In this document: one piece after another, positions 8,414 to 16,070 of the stretch
How the letters are laid out: the number at the start of each line of letters is the position of its first letter
Position numbering within the stretch: the stretch's first letter is position 1
From: Bacteroidales bacterium
Lineage (GTDB): Bacteria; Bacteroidota; Bacteroidia; Bacteroidales; FEN-979
Length of the DNA stretch: 64,000 bases
NCBI GenBank assembly: GCA_030681475.1
Contig: JAUXWT010000049.1
Location: 71,991-135,990, forward strand
Direction of reading: 5' to 3'
Position numbers and translations under genes: made by a program
Notes under the pieces: generated by a model
What the model was told of the DNA's origin: nothing
The model's database searches: none
Seen by the model: only the letters and a program-made list of their open reading frames with translations

Positions 8414-9892
8414 ATGCATCCCTGGAAAAAAAAACCTGTTATCTACGAAATAAACACCTGGGTGTGGCTTTTTGAAATGGGACAACAAATGCACCTCCCC
8501 ATTACCCTGGCCAACGTACCTGATGAGAAATGGGATGAACTTGCACAACTGAACATTGATGCGGTCTGGTTCATGGGAGTTTGGGAGAGAAGTCCCCGGG
8601 GAATTGAGATTTCAAACCGGAATGCAGGGAATCTCTCCGATTTACGAAGGGCTTTGCCTGATTTCACTTTTAAAGATAATGTCGGATCTCCCTATTGCGT
8701 CAGACGTTATTCAGTCGATGAACATCTTGGCGGCAATGATGGAATGGCTGTCGCCCGGCGCCAGCTTGCAAAGCGTGGTATAAGGTTCATCCTTGATTTT
8801 GTTCCGAATCATCTTGCCCATGACCATCCCTGGGTGGAGGAATCACCCGATTATTTCATCTCCGGTAATGAAGACGATCTTCGTCATGATCCGATAACAT
8901 TTGTCCAGATTAACGAACAAATCTTCGCGTGCGGCAAGGACCCGAATTACCCGGCGTGGCAGGATGTGCTTCAGGTGAATGCTTTTCATCCGGGACTGCG
9001 GGAAGAGGTCATTGAAACCGTGACCGGCATTGCCGCTCAATGTGACGGAGTACGTTGCGACATGGCCATGCTGATGATGAATGACATTTTTGCACGAACC
9101 TGGGAGAACCGGACCGGACCAAAACCGGAACTCGAGTTTTGGGATGAGCTCATTTCGGCTGTAAAACGAAGCAACCCCGATTTTATCTTTATTGCCGAGG
9201 CTTACTGGGATAAGGAGTGGGATTTACAGCAGCAAGGGTTTGACTATTGCTATGATAAGCGACTGTATGACAGGTTGGAACATGACACTGTACAGTCAAT
9301 TCGTCTCCATCTTCAGGCTGACTTCGGTTACCAGGCAAAACTGATCAGGTTCATTGAGAATCATGATGAGCCAAGGCACGTGGTCGCTTTTCAGCCAGGT
9401 CAGAATTTTGCCGCCGCGGTGATATCCTCCACCCTGCCGGGAGCAAAATTGTATCATGAGGGACAATTTGAAGGCCGAAGGGTAAAATTACCCGTTTTTC
9501 TTCGCCGGCGGCCAGAGGAACCTGCCGACTGCATACTGAAGACTTTTTACCAACGCTTGCTCCTCGTGATCAACCATCCGGCTTTCCATGAGGGTGAGTG
9601 GCAACTCTGCGAATGTCATGGATGGACAGGCAACAACAGCTTTGAAAACCTCCTTGCGTGGCGCTGGACTGATGGCATTGACAGTTTTCTGATCGCAGTT
9701 AATTATTCGTCGTTCACAGCTCAGGGATTGGTAAGGATCCCCGGCAATGATTTGTCTGCGGAAAATTGGCTGCTTAAAGACGAAATAAATGGTGCCACTT
9801 TTGAACGCGATGGCGATGAGATACACAAATCGGGGCTTGACGTGGAACTCGGACCGTGGAACTTCCTTATTCTGCGGCTGTACCCGGTTTGA
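8414..9892 (+). CDS. GH13 alpha-amylase family glycosidase
   Basis: A 492-residue cytoplasmic (no signal peptide) GH13 (beta/alpha)8-barrel enzyme acting on alpha-glucosidic bonds. All four conserved regions are present: LDFVPNHLAHDHPW (about residues 127-140), GVRCDMAM with the nucleophile near D216, FIAEAYW with the acid/base near E262, and ENHDEPR with the transition-state Asp near D318. A C-terminal beta domain follows. It sits directly after an acyltransferase gene. Substrate (maltodextrin, glycogen, trehalose-type) cannot be read from the sequence, and the short N-terminus YEINTWVW resembles unnamed GH13 subfamilies. Confidence 0.88.
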   Translation: MHPWKKKPVIYEINTWVWLFEMGQQMHLPITLANVPDEKWDELAQLNIDAVWFMGVWERSPRGIEISNRNAGNLSDLRRALPDFTFKDNVGSPYCVRRYSVDEHLGGNDGMAVARRQLAKRGIRFILDFVPNHLAHDHPWVEESPDYFISGNEDDLRHDPITFVQINEQIFACGKDPNYPAWQDVLQVNAFHPGLREEVIETVTGIAAQCDGVRCDMAMLMMNDIFARTWENRTGPKPELEFWDELISAVKRSNPDFIFIAEAYWDKEWDLQQQGFDYCYDKRLYDRLEHDTVQSIRLHLQADFGYQAKLIRFIENHDEPRHVVAFQPGQNFAAAVISSTLPGAKLYHEGQFEGRRVKLPVFLRRRPEEPADCILKTFYQRLLLVINHPAFHEGEWQLCECHGWTGNNSFENLLAWRWTDGIDSFLIAVNYSSFTAQGLVRIPGNDLSAENWLLKDEINGATFERDGDEIHKSGLDVELGPWNFLILRLYPV

Positions 9893-9909
9893 TCATACCG
9901 CTATTTCCA

Positions 9910-11541
9910 CTAATCACCTTTTTTGACGATTTTATAATGTTTGTCTTGATTCGCTGCTGTCCAGGCGGTCATGAATACAAGCCTTGCCACCCTTGCTGCC
10001 TTGTCGGTATTGATACGATCGGATTCATCTGTTACCTTATGATAATCGTCATGTAATCCGGTAAAAAAAAAGATGACCGGTACCCCTTTGTTGAAAAAGC
10101 TGATATGGTCGCTTCCTCCAAACATCCCTTCACGTTTACCCTCATCGAGTTTAAATTCTGTGTTTTTATTTTGTCTTCTTACAATTTTCCGGAGGGCAGG
10201 GTTCTGCCGGGCGCCTATAATTTTAAGGAAATCAGGATCATTCCGGCCAATCATGTCGAGGTTAACCATGGCCGCTGTCTTTCCCAGTGGCCATAGTGGT
10301 TTTCGCACATAGGAAGCGCTACCCAGCATTCCCAACTCCTCTCCGGCAAAGGCAATAAAGATCACACTTCGTTTTGGATTTTCAGCCATTGATCCAAAAG
10401 CACTTGCAACTGCCAGCATACCTGTGGTGCCGGATGCATTGTCGTCGGCACCGTTGTATATGTAATCAGAGCCCTGCTGGTGCACTCCTTTAATACCGAG
10501 GTGATCATAATGGGCACCGATAATGATTGCTTCCTTATTTAAAATCGGGTCACCGCCCTCAAGCCAGCCAATTACATTCCGGGCGCCAATGGGTGTGCTG
10601 ATGAAATTAATATTCATGGCCAATATTTTTCCCGGGATCGGAAACGATTCCGGTTGCATATTTTTTTCGATGCGCTGCTGGATATGCTTCAGTGAGTCTG
10701 TGCTGACAAACAACTCTTTAATGATCGCTTCACCAACCTGAACCATGGGAATAACTTCTTCCGGCCTTTCGCAGTAGTCCAGTGGCAGTGCATCCTTTGG
10801 CAATAGTTTCGTCAATTTTGGCCACGAAAACCCATCAGGTTTTACCGAATTATATTGCAGGGGTCCGGAGATGACCAACATCCCTGCGGCGCCATGATCC
10901 TGTGCCATTTTTTGCTTCTCCTTCAGTCCTGAATAGTAGGTCAGGTTCTTTCCTCCAAACATTTTCCCGGTCGAATCCGTCTGCCCGGGCTCTTGCCGTA
11001 ACACGACGACGTGCTTGCCCTTGACATCCAGATCCTTATAGTCATCATAGTTGTATTCGGGAGCGGTGATGCCATAGCCTGCAAAAACCAATTCCCCTTC
11101 GGCCGGCCGGCTACCTGACAGGTCATAGGGAACGAAATCATCTCTGAGTTTAAATCTTTTCGTGTCGAGACCCTCGACAACAGACAGAAAGTTATTGTCT
11201 CCAAGGTCGAAGTAACAATAGGACAGATCCTGAAAATAGCTTCCCTTCAACGGCTGCAACCCATAAGATTTAAACTGCCGGGCGATATATTCAGCCGCTG
11301 CATCGAGTTCCGCACTGGGTGTAGCCCTGCCCTTCATCGAATCTGAGGCCAGGTAGCTGATGTGTTGTTTCATAAACAAAGCGGTGATGGCTGATCTTGA
11401 ATGATCCGTGACCCTTTTCTGATAATGGGAAGAGGCGGCACAGGAGGTAAAGATTAGAATTGTGAGAAAAAATGCAAAATGCAGGGTGCAAGATGCAAAA
11501 TGCAACATTTTTTGTTTTTCAAGCAGTTTACCGTTCTTCAT
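9910..11541 (-). CDS. M28 family metallopeptidase, lipoprotein with PA domain
   Basis: A 543-residue exported zinc aminopeptidase-like protein. A hydrophobic N-terminus ends in the lipobox-like IFTSC near residues 31-35, so it is probably a lipoprotein. A protease-associated domain (about 110-290) precedes the M28 catalytic domain: IIGAHYDHLG, YNGADDNASGT, AFAGEELGMLGS and NLDMIGRND give the two-zinc ligands and catalytic Glu, and a late His-containing GGSDHISF completes the site. The signal region is odd: residues near 10-24 (KMLHFASCTLHFAF) are encoded by an AAAATGC-type heptamer run at 11467-11510. It converges with the GH13 gene and diverges from cydA. Confidence 0.9.
   Translation of the reverse strand: MKNGKLLEKQKMLHFASCTLHFAFFLTILIFTSCAASSHYQKRVTDHSRSAITALFMKQHISYLASDSMKGRATPSAELDAAAEYIARQFKSYGLQPLKGSYFQDLSYCYFDLGDNNFLSVVEGLDTKRFKLRDDFVPYDLSGSRPAEGELVFAGYGITAPEYNYDDYKDLDVKGKHVVVLRQEPGQTDSTGKMFGGKNLTYYSGLKEKQKMAQDHGAAGMLVISGPLQYNSVKPDGFSWPKLTKLLPKDALPLDYCERPEEVIPMVQVGEAIIKELFVSTDSLKHIQQRIEKNMQPESFPIPGKILAMNINFISTPIGARNVIGWLEGGDPILNKEAIIIGAHYDHLGIKGVHQQGSDYIYNGADDNASGTTGMLAVASAFGSMAENPKRSVIFIAFAGEELGMLGSASYVRKPLWPLGKTAAMVNLDMIGRNDPDFLKIIGARQNPALRKIVRRQNKNTEFKLDEGKREGMFGGSDHISFFNKGVPVIFFFTGLHDDYHKVTDESDRINTDKAARVARLVFMTAWTAANQDKHYKIVKKGD
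11467..11510. repeat. degenerate heptamer array (AAAATGC) in the M28 signal-peptide region
   Basis: Units AAAATGC, AAAATGC, AGGGTGC, AAGATGC, AAAATGC follow each other with period 7 on the + strand. They lie inside the first 25 codons of the M28 peptidase gene and encode part of the segment before its lipobox. The same unit type occurs in the sucB linker. Confidence 0.6.
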
Positions 11542-11564
11542 AACGAGGTTGATGGATATTTTTT

Positions 11565-11572
11565 CAAATTTA
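11565..11572 (-). promoter_or_regulatory. M28 peptidase -7 promoter box (TAAATTTG)
   Basis: On the reverse strand TAAATTTG matches TAnnTTTG, 23 bases before the ATG at 11541. Position and consensus are the only support. Confidence 0.5.
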
Positions 11573-11659
11573 ATTAAAAAATATCGACCATTTTCCTGAT
11601 CCCCGATGAATGGGGTGTGTCCTGCATTTTAAAGTCACCATCAATCATAAATATTTCGG

Positions 11660-11667
11660 TATATTTG
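11660..11667 (+). promoter_or_regulatory. cydAB -7 promoter box (TATATTTG)
   Basis: TATATTTG lies 23 bases before the cydA ATG at 11691 and fits the Bacteroidota consensus. It would drive the overlapping cydA-cydB pair. Confidence 0.55.
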
Positions 11668-11690
11668 CTATGGTTAAAAAATAAATAATC

Positions 11691-13268
11691 ATGCTTGAAC
11701 ATGTAGATCTATCGCTGATTGACTGGTCGAGGGCCCAGTTTGCGTTAACTGCCATTTACCACTGGATATTTGTTCCACTAACTCTTGGACTGGCGTTCAT
11801 CATCGCCATCATGGAGTCAATTTACGTCAAAACAGGGAACCCTGAATGGAAACAGATCACCAAATTCTGGATGACCCTGTTCGGGATCAATTTTGCCATT
11901 GGGGTCGCCACAGGGATCATCCTGGAGTTCCAGTTTGGCACCAACTGGTCGAACTACTCATGGTTTGTGGGCGACATTTTCGGAGCGCCGCTGGCCATAG
12001 AAGGGATCATGGCTTTCTTCCTGGAGTCAACATTCATCGCGGTGATGTTCTTCGGGTGGAATAAGGTAAGTAAGAGATTCCACCTCGCTGCCTCATGGCT
12101 CACTGCCATCGGCGCCAACCTTTCAGCCCTATGGATCCTGGTCGCCAACGCGTGGATGCAGTTTCCGGTGGGGATGCAATTCAACCCCGATACAGCCCGA
12201 AACGAAATGGTCGATTTCTGGGCAGTCCTGTTTTCACCGGTCGCGATCAATAAATTCTTTCATACCATCACATCCGGCTATGTAACTGCTTCGGTTTTCG
12301 TGGTCGGTATCAGCGCCTGGTTCCTGATTAAGAAACGTCACACCCTGCTTGCCAAACGCAGCATCCTGATAGCCAGCATTTTCGGACTCGCATCTTCTTT
12401 GTTTCTTGCTTTCACCGGAGATGGTTCAGCCTATCAGGTTTCCCAAAAACAACCCATGAAACTGGCTGCCATGGAGGGGTTGTACGAGGGTAAACATGGC
12501 GCTGGCCTTGTCGCCTTCGGAATACTTGATCCCGCTAAAAAAACCGGTGACGGCAAGGAGGCGTTCTTCTTCAAAATTGAGTTTCCAAAGCTGCTGTCTT
12601 TTCTCGGATACCGCAACCCCGATGCATTTGTTCCGGGCGTTGATGACATTATTAAAGGTGGGTTCACACCCGGGTATGACCATGTACACCCCATGGAGAA
12701 GGAACGCACATTTTCGGTCGAAGAGAAGATCAGGCGCGGTAAACTTGCCGTGGCAGCCCTTGCCACCTACCGCGATGCAAAAGTTGCAAAAGTTACCGCC
12801 AAAAGCATCCAGGCCATGGAGGAACTCAGGCTGAATTTTCCCTGGTTCGGATATGCTTACCTCAATTCCCCTGAAAGTATAATTCCCAATGTTCCACTTA
12901 CCTTTTACAGTTTTCATCTTATGGTTTATATGGGAACATATTTTATTTTATTGTTCACCGTTGTCCTTTATCTTGTAAGGAAAGAGAAACTTGAACAGCA
13001 ACGATGGCTGCTCTGGCTCTCGGTTTGGACTATTCCATTGGTTTATCTGGCTTCGGAGGCAGGATGGGTAGTAGCTGAAGTAGGACGCCAGCCATGGGTC
13101 ATCCAGGACCTGATGCCCGTCATGGCTGCCGTTTCTAAGATCGATGCCACATCGGTGATCATTACCTTCTGGCTTTTTGCAGCCGTATTCACAGTGCTGC
13201 TGATTGCCGAAATGATGATCATGATCAGACAAATAAAAATCGGACCGAAAGATGGAGGGACAAAATGA
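11691..13268 (+). CDS. cydA: cytochrome bd ubiquinol oxidase subunit I
   Basis: Catalytic subunit of the high-affinity terminal oxidase that reduces O2 with quinol at the inner membrane. The 525-residue protein has about nine membrane spans. His24 in TAIYHWIFVPLTLG corresponds to the conserved N-terminal haem ligand, and GWVVAEVGRQPW is the diagnostic motif after the Q-loop. A long hydrophilic Q-loop (about residues 250-390) binds quinol. Its stop overlaps the cydB start (ATGA), which points to translational coupling. No cydX or cydDC genes are adjacent. Confidence 0.97.
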   Translation: MLEHVDLSLIDWSRAQFALTAIYHWIFVPLTLGLAFIIAIMESIYVKTGNPEWKQITKFWMTLFGINFAIGVATGIILEFQFGTNWSNYSWFVGDIFGAPLAIEGIMAFFLESTFIAVMFFGWNKVSKRFHLAASWLTAIGANLSALWILVANAWMQFPVGMQFNPDTARNEMVDFWAVLFSPVAINKFFHTITSGYVTASVFVVGISAWFLIKKRHTLLAKRSILIASIFGLASSLFLAFTGDGSAYQVSQKQPMKLAAMEGLYEGKHGAGLVAFGILDPAKKTGDGKEAFFFKIEFPKLLSFLGYRNPDAFVPGVDDIIKGGFTPGYDHVHPMEKERTFSVEEKIRRGKLAVAALATYRDAKVAKVTAKSIQAMEELRLNFPWFGYAYLNSPESIIPNVPLTFYSFHLMVYMGTYFILLFTVVLYLVRKEKLEQQRWLLWLSVWTIPLVYLASEAGWVVAEVGRQPWVIQDLMPVMAAVSKIDATSVIITFWLFAAVFTVLLIAEMMIMIRQIKIGPKDGGTK

Positions 13269-14431
13269 TGTTTGAATCCATGTCAATTGAAACGTTGCAG
13301 GCCTATTGGTGGATCATCATCTCCATCCTGGGCAGTACCCTGGTCTTCCTGATGTTCGTCCAGGGCGGACAAACCCTGATCTACACCATCGGCAAAACTG
13401 AACCGGAACGCAAAATGCTGGTCAACGCGCTTGGACGCAAATGGGAATTTACCTTCACCACCCTGGTGACCTTTGGCGGCGCATTTTTTGCCTCCTTCCC
13501 TCTGTTTTACTCTACCAGTTTTGGAGGCGCCTACTGGGTGTGGATGGCCATCCTGTTTCCCTTTATCATCCAGGCCGTGGCCTATGAGTTCCGAAGCAAG
13601 CCGGATAATTTCCTGGGTCACAAGACCTATGAATGGTTCCTGATCATCAATGGATTATTTGGAACGGTACTTATCGGCACTGCAGTAGCGACCTTTTTCA
13701 CCGGATCGGCCTTTTCCGTTGATAAATCCGCTCTTACCAACCTCCTCGACCCGGCAATCTCCCGCTGGCAGCACCCGGCTCATGGCCTCGAAGCATTGTT
13801 AAACTGGCGCAACGTTGCCCTTGGCCTGGCAGTATTTTTCCTGGCCAGGGTGCTTGGGATCCTCTATTTCATGAATACCATTGATGACGAAGCCATCCTG
13901 ACCCGGTCGAAAAGGCATCTGGTCTTCAACACCATTCCGTTCCTGGTGTTCATTCTGGCGTTTATCGGGGCACTCCTGACCATGCCTGGGTTTGCCGTGA
14001 TGCCGCAGGATGGTTTTATTTACGGAGAACCTTATAAATATTTTCACAACCTCATCCAGATGCCGCTGGTCATGATGATGTTTGCAGGCGGTGTGGTATT
14101 TGTGCTGCTCGGGGTTGCTCTACCGCTGCTTGATTTCAGCAAATATGCATCTTCCGGCATCTGGTACGCGGGGCCAGGAACATTCCTGACCGTATTTGCA
14201 CTGTTTTGCCTGGCCGGGTTCAACAACACCGCCTATTACCCTTCAACATTCGATCTTCAGAGCTCACTTACCATTCATAACAGTTCTTCAAGTCATTACA
14301 CGCTCACCGTCATGAGCTATGTTTCGCTTGTAGTGCCTTTTGTATTCGCTTATATCTGGTACGCATGGAAAGCGATCAATAGCAAGAAAATTGACGCCGC
14401 GGAGATGGAGGAAGGGGGGCACACGTATTAG
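13265..14431 (+). CDS. cydB: cytochrome bd ubiquinol oxidase subunit II
   Basis: Second membrane subunit of the bd oxidase, needed for haem insertion and stability. The 388 residues contain about eight to nine membrane segments; the N-terminal YWWIIISILGSTLVFLMFVQGGQTL matches CydB proteins of Bacteroidota, which differ from the E. coli type. The ATG overlaps the cydA stop by four bases. A conserved-looking start at the second or sixth codon cannot be excluded. After the stop there is only a short octamer repeat and the convergent DCC gene. Confidence 0.93.
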   Translation: MMFESMSIETLQAYWWIIISILGSTLVFLMFVQGGQTLIYTIGKTEPERKMLVNALGRKWEFTFTTLVTFGGAFFASFPLFYSTSFGGAYWVWMAILFPFIIQAVAYEFRSKPDNFLGHKTYEWFLIINGLFGTVLIGTAVATFFTGSAFSVDKSALTNLLDPAISRWQHPAHGLEALLNWRNVALGLAVFFLARVLGILYFMNTIDDEAILTRSKRHLVFNTIPFLVFILAFIGALLTMPGFAVMPQDGFIYGEPYKYFHNLIQMPLVMMMFAGGVVFVLLGVALPLLDFSKYASSGIWYAGPGTFLTVFALFCLAGFNNTAYYPSTFDLQSSLTIHNSSSSHYTLTVMSYVSLVVPFVFAYIWYAWKAINSKKIDAAEMEEGGHTY

Positions 14432-14434
14432 TTT

Positions 14435-14458
14435 GCGAAATGGCGAAATGGCGAAATG
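14435..14458. repeat. three-copy octamer direct repeat (GCGAAATG)
   Basis: Three perfect tandem copies of GCGAAATG follow the cydB stop codon by three bases, in the gap before the convergent DCC-family gene. This is one of the period-8 members of the window's repeat set. Confidence 0.7.
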
Positions 14459-14500
14459 ATTTTGCTCCGTAAGAGCATGGTTCTGGTGATTCGCGAGATC

Positions 14501-14839
14501 CTATCTTGTTTTTGCAATGATATCGTACACAAAATCTCTCAGTGGTCTTGGAAAGATTATCAAAATATAAATCAGTTTCCAAAATCCTCCCAGCACCCTG
14601 AACACATGCAGAACAGCGGATGATTTTACCAGGCACCTGTCTTCGCTGATGAATACAACGGTATCAAAATCAGTTGTTGGCAGACCGTATTTTTTCAGTA
14701 AAGTTTGTCCGTCATCTGACTGCAGGGAAGCAAACCGGAATTTTCCATTCACATCCTGCCGGGTGATGAATTGCACCATGCGGCTGCAAAGGCTGCAAAC
14801 CCCGTCAAAGAGTATCAAATGTGTTTCATGGTCATTCAC
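14501..14839 (-). CDS. DCC family thiol-disulfide oxidoreductase (DUF393)
   Basis: A 112-residue thioredoxin-like protein whose N-terminal FDGVCSLCSRMVQFI carries the DxxCxxC signature of the DCC family (PF04134). Such proteins are proposed thiol-disulfide oxidoreductases; a physiological partner is rarely known. No signal peptide is visible. The family includes membrane-associated members, and the C-terminal segment WKLIYILIIFPRPLRDFVYD is hydrophobic enough to touch a membrane. It converges with cydB and lies downstream of rlmF on the same strand, separated by 118 bases in which I recognise nothing certain. Confidence 0.85.
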   Translation of the reverse strand: MNDHETHLILFDGVCSLCSRMVQFITRQDVNGKFRFASLQSDDGQTLLKKYGLPTTDFDTVVFISEDRCLVKSSAVLHVFRVLGGFWKLIYILIIFPRPLRDFVYDIIAKTR

Positions 14840-14957
14840 GCTTGCGATTGAAGTTCAGCGAATATTGTGATTTAGTCAGTATTAGTTAAGCTGATAAACG
14901 AACATAACCCCCATTCCTGTGTGGCTGAGCGGCAGTACTGGTAATTTTTTTATCCGT

Positions 14958-15920
14958 TTACCCTTTCCACCTTGTGTTTATCCAGTTTCGCTGCTGTTCA
15001 TTGTCAAGAAATGTCCAGGCAACTATACGGCTCGATTTATTCCCCTGGCCCATGGGAATGGTTTTCACTTCAACAGCGCCCTCTTTTTCCAGCGCCTCGT
15101 ATGAACCCTTAAGATGGGATTGCTTTGAGATCAGGGTGGAGAACCAAAAGCAGGAGCCAGCGAAAAACTTACTCTGCCGGATCATATCCCGGACAAATCT
15201 CAACTCCCCGCCTTTGCACCACAATTCACTGTTTTGACCTCCGAAATTCAAAACGGGTAGGGAAGTTTTATCAGAATTCAAATTATTCAATTTCCTGAGT
15301 GTCCCGGATTGGGCCTCTGCTTCGGAAGTATGGAACGGTGGGTTACAGATTGTCAAATCAAAAAATTCCTCTTTTTGGATAATCCCGAAAAAAATATCAT
15401 TTGGCTGAACCTGCAACCTAAGTTCAATCTCTCCCTGCAATGACGTATTCAATTCGATTATTTTGTTTGACGATTCGATAGAAACAGGATCTATGTCGGC
15501 GCCGGTAAATGACCAGCCGTATTCTCTGTTCCCAATGATCGGATAAACGCAGTTCGCGCCAACGCCGATATCAAGGCACCTGATTTTTCTGCCCGGTGGA
15601 ATCTTTCCATAATATTTACTGCTCAGCAGATCTGCCATGTAGTGGATGTAGTCTGCCCTTCCCGGGATTGGCGGACACAGATAATTTTGGGGGATGTCCC
15701 AATGATCAATGCCATAGTAGCGCTTCAGTAATGCCTTGTTCAACATCTTCACTGCCTCCGGATCCGCAAAATCAATGGATTCGTCACCGTAAATATTCAA
15801 CTTAACAAATTGCGTCAATTCCGGACAACCCTCAGCGAGCTGCTTGAAATCATAACGCCCACGATGCTTGTTTCGCGGATGTAACCTTTCTTTCACCTTC
15901 GGATGTTCTCTTTTTTTCAA
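14958..15920 (-). CDS. rlmF: 23S rRNA (adenine(1618)-N6)-methyltransferase
   Basis: S-adenosylmethionine-dependent enzyme that methylates A1618 of 23S rRNA. The 320-residue protein starts MKKREHPKVKERLHPRNKHRGRYDF, typical of RlmF, and has the SAM-binding DIGVGANCVYP (about residues 116-126) and the N6-methylase catalytic NPPF (in DLTICNPPFH, about 190). It is transcribed away from the large T9SS protein gene at 16071. A frame on the opposite strand overlaps its first codons, but it belongs to an artificial extension of that gene. Confidence 0.92.
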   Translation of the reverse strand: MKKREHPKVKERLHPRNKHRGRYDFKQLAEGCPELTQFVKLNIYGDESIDFADPEAVKMLNKALLKRYYGIDHWDIPQNYLCPPIPGRADYIHYMADLLSSKYYGKIPPGRKIRCLDIGVGANCVYPIIGNREYGWSFTGADIDPVSIESSNKIIELNTSLQGEIELRLQVQPNDIFFGIIQKEEFFDLTICNPPFHTSEAEAQSGTLRKLNNLNSDKTSLPVLNFGGQNSELWCKGGELRFVRDMIRQSKFFAGSCFWFSTLISKQSHLKGSYEALEKEGAVEVKTIPMGQGNKSSRIVAWTFLDNEQQRNWINTRWKG

Positions 15921-15982
15921 AATTGTTGTAATCTTTTACGTGGTAAAGATCGTAAAAATCTTCCTACCCTTTACAAAACCAT

Positions 15983-16025
15983 CCCCTTGTCCACCCGTCC
16001 CCTTGTCCCCCTGTCCCCCCGTTCA
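15983..16025. repeat. degenerate C-rich octamer array
   Basis: Units CCCCTTGT, CCACCCGT, CCCCTTGT, CCCCCTGT, CCCCCCGT follow with period 8, then TTCAC. The array sits in the gap between divergent rlmF and the BNR/PKD gene and ends about 11 bases before a weak -7-like box (TAATTTTA at 16036-16043). It is related to the CCCTGTTA array at 19780. Confidence 0.65.
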
Positions 16026-16070
16026 CTTTTTTTCTTAATTTTACAACCCAAATCTAAATCCAACTCCTTT

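Noticed and set aside
12426-12917. 163-codon reverse frame inside cydA
   Set aside because: Antisense to the CydA Q-loop with no independent support.
14915-14960. tRNA-like words GTGGCTGAGCGG in the gap between rlmF and the DCC gene
   Set aside because: They resemble the D-arm start of tRNA-Ser/Leu, but no anticodon stem, T arm or acceptor pairing follows.
15903-16070. N-terminal extension of the BNR/PKD protein beginning MFSFFQNCCN
   Set aside because: It overlaps the start of rlmF and the octamer array; the signal peptide begins at ATG 16071.
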